Below, piece after piece: positions 13,547 through 24,344 of a DNA stretch of 64,000 bases. The number at the start of each line of letters is the position of its first letter. Position 1 is the stretch's first letter. Origin of the DNA: Hypomesus transpacificus (lineage: Eukaryota > Chordata > Actinopteri > Osmeriformes > Osmeridae); assembly GCF_021917145.1 (NCBI RefSeq), contig NC_061061.1:4163390-4227389 (forward strand), given 5' to 3'. The notes below the pieces were generated by a model. The model searched no databases. It saw only the letters and a list, made by a program, of their open reading frames with translations, and was not told where the DNA came from. The translations under genes were made by a program, and so were the position numbers.

Positions 13547-16500
13547 AATTAGCATCTTCATTAAAAAGAAACTCTTTGCGTTTTCAAAGGGAATGGAAGG
13601 CTGTGTTTTATTGAAGTTTGTTGCAGGCGCCAATTTAATTTACAGTCTGAACCTCAAATTGGGTCATTTTGCTTCTCTGAGCTTCAACTGCATTACCCCG
13701 TGGCAGTTTTTTTGGGGTCAGTGTGGATCTAGCTGTGGTCCAGAGTAATTGAATGGAAAATAAGAACTCACTTACTTTGCTTCACCAATTAGAGAGACAT
13801 GTTAAACCCAAACCAGATTAGGAGCCGGAAAAATGGCAGCTTTCGGGGCATTTTTAGCTTGGTAAGAAGACTTTGAAAGGAGAAAATGAAAGCTGTCACT
13901 AACCCCCTCGAGTTTCTCCTTCTCCTTCATCAGAACAGCAAGAGTGCCTTTCAGTTCCTTCAGCTCACGGCCTTTCTCTGCCACCTGACTCTGCACACAA
14001 ACAGGAAATGAACTTTTTTTTGATCCAATTTCAAAGGAAACTCAGTCTAGAAAAATAAAACTAAAAATGAAGCTTGATCTCTGATATTTAAGACAGAACA
14101 CTTCTCCAGAGAGTCATGCTAATTGATAATAGGCCTAAAAAAGGCTTTGGTAGTTGCTGACTGCTGATTTACATACTGTAGAGCTCAAACCAAAACAACT
14201 CGTTGGAACCCTTCTGAGATGCTGAACAAATATCCGCTAGCGTCGAGCCAGCCACTGCATTACCCAGACAGCAGGAGCGGGTTCTTCTGGAGGCAGGCTT
14301 AGCTGTCTCCAGCGCTCACATAAACGGCAGTAAAACATACTCTCTGAACAGGCCTGCTCATAAACACCACTGTCACTCGTTCGGTGTTCCATTGGAGATA
14401 CCATCAAGGGCTGAACACTTGAGTTAGACCAGCTATACACGGTAATAAACAGCCAGCTAGGATGTACAATCCAAAAACTGTTCTGGGATTTCACCAACAA
14501 ACAACAGTGGTACACAATTGTCTTATAGCCAAGTATTAACGTGCAGTTGAGAGTGATTAATACGTTTCTGTTCTCTAGTAGTAGCTCTGTGATAGACAGC
14601 AACTCTGGTAAAGCAGCATCCAGTCAGAAGGACTGCAGGAAACTGGCATTGGCACTAGCCTAGCTTTAGCTTTGACCTAGCTTTAGCCTCACTGCTAGCC
14701 TGTCCTGCCAACTGGCACTACCTTAGCTTTAGCTTTGACCTAGCTTTAGCCTCACTGCTAGCCTGTCCTGCCAACTGACCTTGTAGCGGTCCTCCTCTGC
14801 TGCCAGCTGCAGCTTCAGGCTCTCATTGGTCTTCAGCTGCTCCTTCAACTTCACTTCCATCTTGGCAAGCTCGTCGGCAAACATGCAGCTACGCTCCTTC
14901 TCCTCCTACAGGTAACAACACAAAGCTGCTTCACAACACCTATCTGGGATCTCATGAGGACAATCACACGGAAGCGGCCTCTCCCCTACTCTGTTTCGAC
15001 TGGTTGGCGCAGGATGGTGAGAATGTCCGAACATGACACCGTTTTGCCTGCCAAACAGCTACTTACACTCAGCATCTGTTTGCATTTCTTGTATTTGTCG
15101 CTCTTGTCGGAGGCTTCTCTGTTCATGCCTTTGAGCTTCTCCTGGAAGATGGCCTCTAGCATGGGGTCAGCAGAACCTGGGCTACCTGGAGGCCGAGAGA
15201 AGAACACAGAAGTAGAAAGAGAGACGCAGAGAGAGAAATACAAGTAGAGAGAGAGCGGTAGAGAGAGAGAGGAGACAGATAGATAAAAAGGCAGAGAGAA
15301 AGATAGAGGTGCGCGGGTTAGACTTCCAGAGAACACTGAGTCAATGAGCAAACCACTCACACCTGTGCCCAGGGTCAACATAGAGAGGAAGTGAGTGTAT
15401 ACCTGGCACTGATGTGTCTGGGCTCACAGACAGAGGAACTGTTATGGCCTCCGCCGCAGGGGTTTTCTTCAGTTCCTACCAGACGTGAAAACAAACCCAT
15501 TTTGTCACTTTGATTCAGTGTTCTCTGGTTTGTGTGTGCGTGTGTGTCTGTTGCGCGTGCATGTGAGTGTCCTAGACTCACCCCCTGCTGTTCAGAGTGC
15601 TTGGCCACCTGTCTCTGGAGTCGCTGGCATTCCTTGTACTTCTCCTTGTAGTGTTCGGCGGCCATATGCAGGCGTAGCTTCAGGTCCTCCACCTCTCGCT
15701 GCAGCTCGAGGACGGTGGCAGGATCCACGCCTTCCTCCTCCGGCCGGGCCTCTGCCTTGGCCTGCAGGCAGACAGGAGCCCACGGACTGAAGACCAGCTC
15801 ATACCTTGACCTCCAAACCTCTTGCATAAAACTGAGCAGTCATACTATTTCTAACTGGTTCATAGTGAGAATACAGACTGATCCTTGACACGAACCACTG
15901 GAAATACTGTTAGAACAGTGCACTTTTAGTCCTAGATTATTTACTTACAACGTGCACTATTTGTTGGCGATTTGGGTAAAAGCATCTGCTCAACTAACTC
16001 GATTTTCACATGAACAATGTGTTGTCGAGTACACCTATTCCAGAACCGGGCTTGCACGACAGGGAATCAGAGTGGTAATGCTCCTTACTGCCTCGTGCTG
16101 GGCTTGGACCTTCACCTGCTCCACCTGGCGCTCCAGCCGGGCACACTGCGCTTGGACGTCGGCCTTGTCCCGGCGCAGGGCGTCGGCCTCCAGCCTCATG
16201 CGGTACAGGTCGGCCATGCTGCGGTCCCGGGTGCTGGAGGCGTCGCGGAGCTCGGCGCCCAGCAGGGAGGACTCCTGCTGGGTGGCGTGGAGCTGCTCCT
16301 CCTTCAGGCGCAGCTGCTCCTTCAGGGCCTTCAGCTCCCCCTGTGACGGACACCAACGCACACTCAGAACGACGAGGATATCGGAGGGCGAGCGTGTTTG
16401 CTGGGGGGCTGGTAGTGGGTGTGTATTGGTGAAGGGGGGGGGGGGGGGGGGTTACCGACGGGGAGGCCTTGGCCAGGACCTCTCTGTGCTGCTTTTCCTT

Positions 16501-19500
16501 TTCTGTCAGGCAGGTGCGCAGACAGCCCACCTCGTCCTTCAGCTGGGCGATGGTGTTCTCCTTGTTCACGTCCACGCCCTTCAGCATCTGCAGCTCTGCA
16601 CTCAGCTTGGTGTTCTCCAGCTCACGGTTCTTCAGGTGAATCTGTAGCGCACACACACACACACACACAACAAATGACCAAAAACAGGGGGGGGGTTAAT
16701 CATCGAAAGAATTGTTATAATCCAGCCTGGTCTTTTCTGTGTAACCTTCTCTGTGCAATATCGTCGAGACGCACCCGTCTGCATTTGTACAGTTAAAATA
16801 AGTGTTGCGTGACCTTAATTACATAACAGAGATTGAGGTGAGCCCATAAAGCTGCCCCTCCAATCCTGCTCGGCGATGGCCAAGTTAAATTAGGTGCAGG
16901 TTTGACTGCGTTTCCGCAGAGACCGTGCGAGTGCCACTCCTAGTTCCTGAGCCGAGCCGGCCACAACAAACAGCCGGGAACTGGCACGAGGACCAGAGGA
17001 AGCCGGGACAGGGCCTGCCCTGTTTAGGCCCAACGCACAGAGCACGCACTGTGCACCTACACCAGAGTCAGGCCTCAGGACGTAAACAGAACCAAAGTGT
17101 TAACACACAGGTTCAGGGGTCCCGGGGATGGGGTTAGGAAACGGCAGGGAGCCACAGGACTACGCTAACCTTGTACAGTTCCTTCTCATCCTTCTCGTTC
17201 TTCAACTGGGACTCCAGCGCTTCCTTCTCCACGGTCAGCTTCTTCACTCTGTCCTTCAGGCTTGGGACCAAATCATAACAGCAGGACTTTCATCACTTGA
17301 GTCCAATCCTTAAAGAGACAGCAAATGAACCATCGTTTTTGGTGGCTGGCTGGTTGGCTACCCCTTTGTCCAAGACTCACCCGTCCAGCTCAGTCTCTCT
17401 CTGTAGCCCTTTCTGGGTGATGCCTATGAGGTCATCCTCCAGCTGCACAACTCTTGCCGTGGCCTCATCCAGCCTCCTCTTCACCTCCTCTCGCTCCTCT
17501 TGTAAGGCCTGGGATGAGCTCTGCACATCCTGGAAGAAGGAGGGGGGGTGGGGGGGACAAGGAGTCAAACAAAAATGTTGGTATTCTGTGGAAATATTTT
17601 GTAACACCACGAGCTATGAGGGGTTTGCTAGCCTATTATGGAACAGGACCAAATGATTTCTAACTACACTGTTTACAACTATTTATGATTTTTTTTACTA
17701 ATAATTTTATGAACTGTGTTGGAAACATGGACTCATTTATTTCTGCCCCCATGCTGTTGTTTAAGAGAACCAAGTGTTCTTGCAAGTGTGATATTCTTTA
17801 TTTGGCCACAAACTTTCTAAGCACAACCGTTTTTAGCTCTTTTCCCAGTTCTCTTTTCCTTCTACAGTAAGAAACTGAAATGGTAGACTGTGCTGGCTGC
17901 AAGCAGCTCTCACTGACCACTCCCCCTCCTGTGCCGGACACAAATCCAGACCTTTATGGCTTAAATCACAAACAGGCAGCTAATAACGCAGGTCTCTAAG
18001 GAAGTGCTGCTTTGAATATGCCTGTGGCAAGGGAGGCTGAGGAGAAAACTGAGGAGAAATTGTGACTGCAAATACGTTTTGTAATGAAACTAAAAGTTTG
18101 CACGATGATTCATAAGCAAAAAAAAAAAATCTTTGTACAGTAAGTTTATAGGCAGGATTTTGGAATCGTTTTTTAGCAGCACATAAAAAAACATATGAAA
18201 CTTTGACCATAAAATTAACAGCCGCAAAAACAGTAATCATGTTTTCATCTAGAGGCCATTTTAAACCTTGCAGGATTTATGGCGCAAAAGAATTATATGA
18301 ATCATTGTTCACACTATTTCATGAAACACATTATATATGCCTAATGTTGCTCTATGAAAAATGAATGACTTCTAAAGATCCTGACTGTCAAGGTCAGATT
18401 TATGTGTTTGGTGGATCCAGCTTGTGGGTTGTTTCAAACTGAGGGTGGAATGAAGACTCTCACTAGGGGGTGCTGAGAGACTGTGAGGCCAAACCAGAAC
18501 AACAGCATTCAACATCACAAGATCTCCTCCTTTTAGAAATGTACGATATTCTGCCATCCAGTCTGAAGAATCCTTATTAAGCCTCAAGGCCTTGCTTATC
18601 CATTTCTGCTCCATTTACAACCCATTTCCACGTCACTCGATCAAAGCAGCAAATTCGGATCATCATCTCACTCCCAGTGAACATGAGTTATAGAAGAGGA
18701 ACAACGAGACGATTGTGTGAGTCTTTTGTTCCAGAGTCGGACTGCCTGTCTGGCTCTCACCTGATTCTCTCGTCTGAACTGGGCACAGGTCTCCTTCTCC
18801 TTCTCGCACTCCTTCTGCAGGCTCTCCTTCTCCACCTCCAGCTGGTCTCTCTCTTGGTGGAGGAGGGCCATGGTCTTCACCAGCTCCTCCTTCTCTCTCT
18901 GGGCTTCCTCCAACTTTTGCTGACGGGATGAAAGAAAAAGGTTACTGACTTTTGGGGAAAGTTAGCAAAACCCTAGTTTAACAATTTGACAATCTTTACC
19001 CAACAATAGCCTAGTACAGAGAGCACCTTTGTATTTTCTTTTTGATCTCATGAAGCTTGAGGTTTAGTTAGCGTTTAGTATGAAATTACGGTGGTGAGAC
19101 CATGTTAGTGATAACATATGTCATGGAACTTTACAGTGTACAGGTGACACTTGGGGAGCCTGGATGGGTGGACGGCATGACTCTGTGGCGGATGGTGCAG
19201 AGGCAGCATCCCGTACCTCCAGGAAGCAAGTCTTGGTGGTGACCACCAGGATGTCCGAGTTGCACTCATCCTCCACGGTCAGCAGCTCGTCGTCGGAGGG
19301 GCTGTTGGCACGGAACTGGAAGGGCGTGCTGGCGCCACGGATCTCCCCTTTATGAGTCACGTAGCAGAACTGGTAGAACTCGCTGTCATCATTGGGAACG
19401 TAGTATCCTTAGAAAGAAGAGATTTGTCAGCCAGACCATGAAGCAGAAGTGGACAGAGCGTAACCTCGGTTCAAGACACTGAATAAAGATTTCACGAAAA

Positions 19501-22500
19501 CGGCCTTGTTAACACCAGCAGACAGCCCGATGGCTACAGTTTCATATTTTATTGGTGTTCGCAGTTTTGCTATTAAAATCCCTTTAACGGCCCTCAAAAG
19601 GGCACTGACAAGTGGTAACCCAACGTGGTTGAGATGTCTAAAAATGTGGTTGGATCGTTTACCTTGAAACACCACAGCCCTGTTGACCGCAGTGCCCTCC
19701 TCGTAGGTGTCAGGAAGAGGCGACCACAGGAATGTGTAATAATCGCGCGCTGTGCTCCAACCGACCTGTGAGACGAGAGTGGGCTCAGGTTAGACAGCAC
19801 TCGTACCACATTCGGACAATAACAACAGACCAAGCTTGAGGGCGAGGACAACCATCGTAAACCCCAGAAACGACTGCCCCACGCCACCTGGCAAAAACAG
19901 AACGGTTGTGGTTAAGATGAGGCAATGTACTTATAATAAGTTGTTATTATTTCATGTTTTACTATGAAATATCATAGCTGACATCCTCGCCCGCAGCCTA
20001 TGGTGAAAGTCTATTGGCTTTCGAACCGTGAACAACGTAGCAACATGTCAGAGATGACATAAGGCCCACTTATGTAACCAATCCAGTTTCTGGCTGCCAC
20101 GTGTATGAGGCCAATGCTCGTGAACTGGTCCGACTGTGGAAAAACAGCTACAACTCACCTCAAACAGGAAGAACAAAATAGGTGAAAATTTTATACATAC
20201 TTCAAAATGAAAACCAAGATGTAATTATACAAACTTTATGTGTTGTTAACTGATGCCTGATGAGGGGGGAGTACAGAAAATACATCCATAATTTCAGCCC
20301 ACTGCCATAAAACTGTCAAACAAAATCAGACTCACATTGGGCTGGCTGGCTTTCCAGGCGTACACGCTCAGGCACACACACGCATCCACAACAAGCCAAA
20401 CTCAATTCTCACACAGTATAACTCTCACACGACCACAACGGAATGCAACACTTATAAGATGCGATGCGAGCCTGAAGTCCACCCGACAAAGAAGCGTTTC
20501 TGAAATCTCCAGACGACTTTGTGTCTTGAGAACAATTTTTCTTTCAGATCGACACAATGTGACCATCATGTTTTTCCCCGGGGGGGGGGGGGGGGGGGGG
20601 GGGGGGTATTTGAAAGGTCTGAAGCAACAACGATGTGAGTGTTGATCTGAGACACAGATAACATGGCTCTGGTGTTCGTAATCCCCACGTTGTCACCGGG
20701 GGTGTTCCCACCCCCAGCAGGCAGGAACAGGAAGCCATTAGAGTGTGCCTAGTTAGAGACTGTCCTCGCTAAGGGCTCGGAGCTCACTGCTCCGCTCATT
20801 AGCGCAGCTCGAGGTAAAAGGGGTGACGGGTCTCTGTGAGTAGGTCTTTCACGTCAGCCAGAGGTCCTGGCTGAACCTCCACACAGGACTGGGAGGGCTG
20901 CAACAAACTCAAAACACGGACACACGCATCCAACTGACAGCACAACCCTGGACTCTGCATTATACCCTAGAGGCAGGGCTTGACAATAACGATGGCCTGA
21001 TGGCCCGGGGCCAGTAAAAAGTAACGTTGGGACGGTTAAACTAGCAACTCACTGTCCCGATCGGGCCACTGCAAAGCATTGATAGGAGAGAAAAAAAATG
21101 GCATTGTAAAACTTAACACCCTGCATGTTTTGCTATCTGCTAAATGCATAAATGACTTTGCAGCTCGTGGGGCACTCCGTTGGCCAATCAACAGTTGAGT
21201 AGTGAGTGACAAGTGGTTGTGAAATTGTAATTCTCTAATCTCAATAAATGTTTTAACAACTTTCACGAGACTGGCGCGAGACACAGAAGTGAAGATGGCA
21301 GCAAAGGAGAGCTACGAGCTCAAACATAGGCAACTTTTTTGATGTAACTAAGATGCACTGTCGTCTGTCTTATATTCCCGTCTAAAGCAGTCAAAAGTGG
21401 ATCTTTTTACACAGGCACCGACAATTTTCGAAAACAATCCCTGACCAGCCATGCTAACAGCAGACAGCACCTGGTTTGCGTGACAGCTAAGCGGGTGGTT
21501 AACAATCCATCTTCCGGGCCGTTGACCATGCTGGTCAGGAATTTAAATGCAAATGCCCATCGTGTTATTGCACGACTTATAACAACGGCATATCACGTAA
21601 TTAAGACGGACCTGCCGTTCCCCTTGTTCCCCTGGGCTATTGAACTGCAGCAGAAGAATGGTGTCGACTTGGGTACTCAGTATCATACTGATGAAATGCT
21701 ATGTAAGCTTTTATATATTAGCATCGAGGAACCAGAGGTTTCACAGTTTCAGCCAGACAGAGTTGTGCAGAGATGGCTGTCAGAAGGGGAGAGAGCACAT
21801 TATGTTTGAGGTTAAAAGTCAATCGTTTTTCTGACTGTTACCTTTTTATTTTTTATCACTAGAAATGTGATTTCATTCTTGTTCTTTTTATATCCAGGAT
21901 GTGTTTAATAAATGGTTAAACGTGTTAACAGAATAACTTATAATTCTTTGGTTTTGTTGTAACAATGATAAATTACAACTTTTGGAGGGGGGGGGGGGGG
22001 GGGGGCAATAAAAATGGTTTTGGGGCCAGTAAGTTTCAAACCCACTGGCCCCCCAAAATGTTAACGTTCAGCCCTGCCCTAGAGGAATGCTCTCAATCCG
22101 AGCCACCATTTTCAAATCCCCCAGATGCCAAACAAAAAGCTTTTTAACCTAATTTAGCTTTGTCCAGAGCCTAATTTTGCGACTGTTGCACCCTTAGAAC
22201 ATGTCCTCAGAAGACACCTGAACCTTTCACAAACAGGCCCTTCTGCAAAAGAGCTGCAGGGGCCTAAATTCACAGAACTGCTCATGCTGGTAGTCTAGTC
22301 TACGTTGGAGTCAGGCTCTATTAATCAAACAGGCAAGACAAGTTGTCCATGAATCACCGAGCAGGGCTGTGCTCTGAGACAGGTTAATTATAAAGGTCTA
22401 TTTGCCATCTCCTTGGTACCTCTGACAACCTGTCCCAACAGCTCCGCTGTGCTGTCTACAACGCCTTCAATCACAACTCTCGGTAAATGTTCAAACATCA

Positions 22501-24330
22501 AAGCCCCCCAGAGTCTGCGCTTGTGCATGTTCAAACAAGAGGATATGGGCAACCTCCCCTGACAGTAAATAAACGGTGGGATGGAGAAAGGGGTTTGTTT
22601 GGATTGGCGAGGGGCACAGTGCAATTCCAGCTTTTGTAAACAACTACACTTGTTTGTGTGATCGTATTCAGAGAAACAAGGTCCAGGCTTGAAACCTGCA
22701 ATCGAGAACATGTCTCTCTCGCCTAGACGTAACTTGGATATTGACATATCAACACGAACATTCTTGTTCTTAGTTTGACGTCTGATCTCTCACCTGCATG
22801 CTATGGAACTGAATGAAGAATGCCTACATGCCAAAATCATTTAGAATCAGATGGAGGGCTGAAGAAAAAAAAAAAATCAGCATTCTTCGTTAAAAGTAAT
22901 GAGACAATTGCAGCCCCGTGTCTCCAGGGGGCGATAGCAGCTTAATGTCTATGGCGCTGTGTCGGGCCAACAGAGAGCATTGCTTCAGGCCCTGTGAGTC
23001 AGAACGCAGGTATCTGTCCTCTTCCAAAACTTGGGAGCTTGGCACCAACACTGCTGGCTGTCAACACAGCCAGGAACATTTGTACAATTTATGATCCCCT
23101 GCTCAGCTTTTTCCACCTTCACTCTGTGTTTTAGAGGCTATGGGAATTAGTGCTTGTTACGAGACACAGTGCATTGCTTGAGGGTAAAACCCTTTTTTGT
23201 ACGCAAAACCGCCATCGAATGTTGGGCCAAACACTGTAAACATGCCCAAGACATTTCTTGATCCATCTCTGGCAACATAACCCTTACCCCTGTCTAACTG
23301 AGGCTTTCCCTACCAATCCACAACTTTTTGGACACACAGAGTCTATTAAGTTTATGATTTTACAGTTTGGACTCATTTGTTTGATGAGATTCGGGTTCAC
23401 AATAAGTCTTTATACAGTACGCTCACTTATAATAACACATTTTGCAATGTCATAATAAAACAGACTGCTTCTGTTTCATGGCAATGCAGAATTTGCTCTT
23501 GTAACAGAACCAGAAAGATAAAGTTAGAAAGTTAACTGTGCGCGTGTGTGCGTGTGTTTCATCCAGCCCACACAGATGGGGAAGGGAAAGAAGAATTGCA
23601 CTGTTGCTTTGATCTGATATGTTCTGAACACAGACCGCAACTCATCAGTTCACACTCAAATTAAAAAAATTCTGGTCTACAACAGTAGAGCCTGTCTCCA
23701 CCACCCCCCCACCACAGACAAGGCTCAAAACAATTACTGCTGGTGTATTGAATTTAATGTGCTCCTTAACCAGCCCCATCTGGGACACTCTAGTATGCAG
23801 GGGGGTCAAACCTCCACTTTCTCTCTAGCAACCTCGTTTTCACAAGCTATCAGCACTCAGAACCAATACTGAGAGGTTTTTGCTAGTCCAAACCAATTTA
23901 CTTCAGCACATGAATGAATGAATGCTTCACACAAAAATGTTATGCTTTTACAATCCTATGTTATGATCCTAACAAAACGGCCCTATATCCAAGGTGTCCC
24001 ATTCTACTTGCGCCCCCATCCCCAAACTGTTGTCTTCACTTACATACGTAAGTTTGCATACAAGGCTTTTACAGCAGACGGGTGTCGGTGACTTTCAGGC
24101 TTTGTTTGAACTGAAAATGGGACACAGTACATGTGAAGACGGGGATGACTCACCTTGAATATGCCGACCCAGTCCTTCTGGTGAGGCTGGATGAATTGGG
24201 TGAGGGTATAATGGCATTCCAATGCAGCATGAGGCAGGTAGCTCTTCCCCACATTCTGGAAGATGACGTGGGCAAAGTTCGAAGTGTCCATGGCGTTGCC
24301 TACTGAGGATGCGTCCAGGAATAGCGCCAT
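11795..24330 (-). CDS. tax1bp1b: Tax1-binding protein 1, selective autophagy receptor (17 coding exons)
   Basis: Exons in transcript order: 24154-24330, 19663-19765, 19217-19407, 18761-18919, 17381-17529, 17170-17260, 16456-16641, 16089-16340, 15582-15761, 15403-15475, 15067-15185, 14780-14905, 13904-13990, 13021-13204, 12588-12751, 12345-12430, 11795-11996. The sum is 2529 nt, 842 aa plus stop (human 789 aa), with every junction GT-AG and in phase. The N-terminal SKICH domain spans about residues 17-122 (FAHVIFQNV, KDWVGIFKVGWSTARDYYTF). A non-canonical LIR DILVV follows at about 145-149, then a long coiled coil from about 158. Two C-terminal C2H2-type (UBZ) fingers follow (CPLC...EEHVESH, CPMC...ENHVLTH), ending NVLNFD. 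Known role: a cytosolic receptor that binds ubiquitinated cargo through the fingers and ATG8 proteins through the LIR, and that restrains NF-kB signalling with A20. The first Met (24328-24330) has a weak context (T at -3). The in-frame Met at residue 14 (24289-24291, GCCATGG) could be the true start. It is head-to-head with hibadhb. Confidence 0.95.
13516..13541. repeat. CA dinucleotide microsatellite
   Basis: Short (CA)n run in a tax1bp1b intron. Confidence 0.9.
14641..14772. repeat. Two-copy 63-69 bp tandem repeat beside a tax1bp1b splice donor
   Basis: Copy 1 is 14641-14709 and copy 2 is 14710-14772. Both run from AACTGGCA to GCCTGTCCTGCC and share the core TTAGCTTTGACCTAGCTTTA. A partial third start (AACTGAC) overlaps the donor of the exon ending at 14780. 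The duplicated block is therefore the 5' end of this intron in transcript sense. Confidence 0.85.
16434..16451. repeat. poly-G tract (G18) next to a tax1bp1b splice donor
   Basis: Eighteen G on +. In transcript sense the intron begins GTAAC followed by the C run, starting at intron position +5. Confidence 0.95.
18460..18475 (+). promoter_or_regulatory. CTCF-like motif in tax1bp1b intron
   Basis: TCACTAGGGGGTGCTG resembles the CTCF core with one or two mismatches. Motif-only evidence. Confidence 0.35.
20580..20606. repeat. poly-G tract (G27)
   Basis: Twenty-seven consecutive G, the longest homopolymer seen in the window, in the second coding intron of tax1bp1b. Confidence 0.95.
20974..22076. 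mobile_element. hAT-like DNA transposon remnant (about 1.1 kb)
   Basis: The element begins CAGGGCTTGACAATAAC, and its other end in reverse complement begins CAGGGCTGAACGTTAAC: terminal inverted repeats with 7 perfect terminal bases. Internal GGCCAGTAA-type motifs are also inverted. The 9-base flank CCCTAGAGG is repeated at 20965-20973 and 22077-22085. hAT elements make 8-bp duplications and often start CAG, so one base may match by chance. An open frame at 21480-21809 (109 aa) contains a stretch, ITTAYHVIKTDLPFPLFPWA, like the N-terminal part of ZNF862-type hAT-derived proteins. I recall this likeness and did not search it. There is no complete transposase, so the copy is non-autonomous. A G19 run sits at 21987-22005. 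It lies in a tax1bp1b intron. Confidence 0.75.
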
Positions 24331-24344
24331 CTATCACTCAAAAC

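Noticed and set aside
16006-16668. 220-codon minus frame as one exon of tax1bp1b
   Set aside because: Splice sites and homology show two exons (16456-16641 and 16089-16340); the reading between them is intron, and the alternative frame after it is not homologous.
21480-21809. 109-codon frame as a host gene
   Set aside because: It lies between transposon inverted repeats and looks like a fragment of a hAT-derived protein, so it is treated as part of the element.
22926-22942. CCAGGGGGCGATAGC as a CTCF site
   Set aside because: Spacing between the CCA and AGGGGGC parts does not fit the CTCF core.
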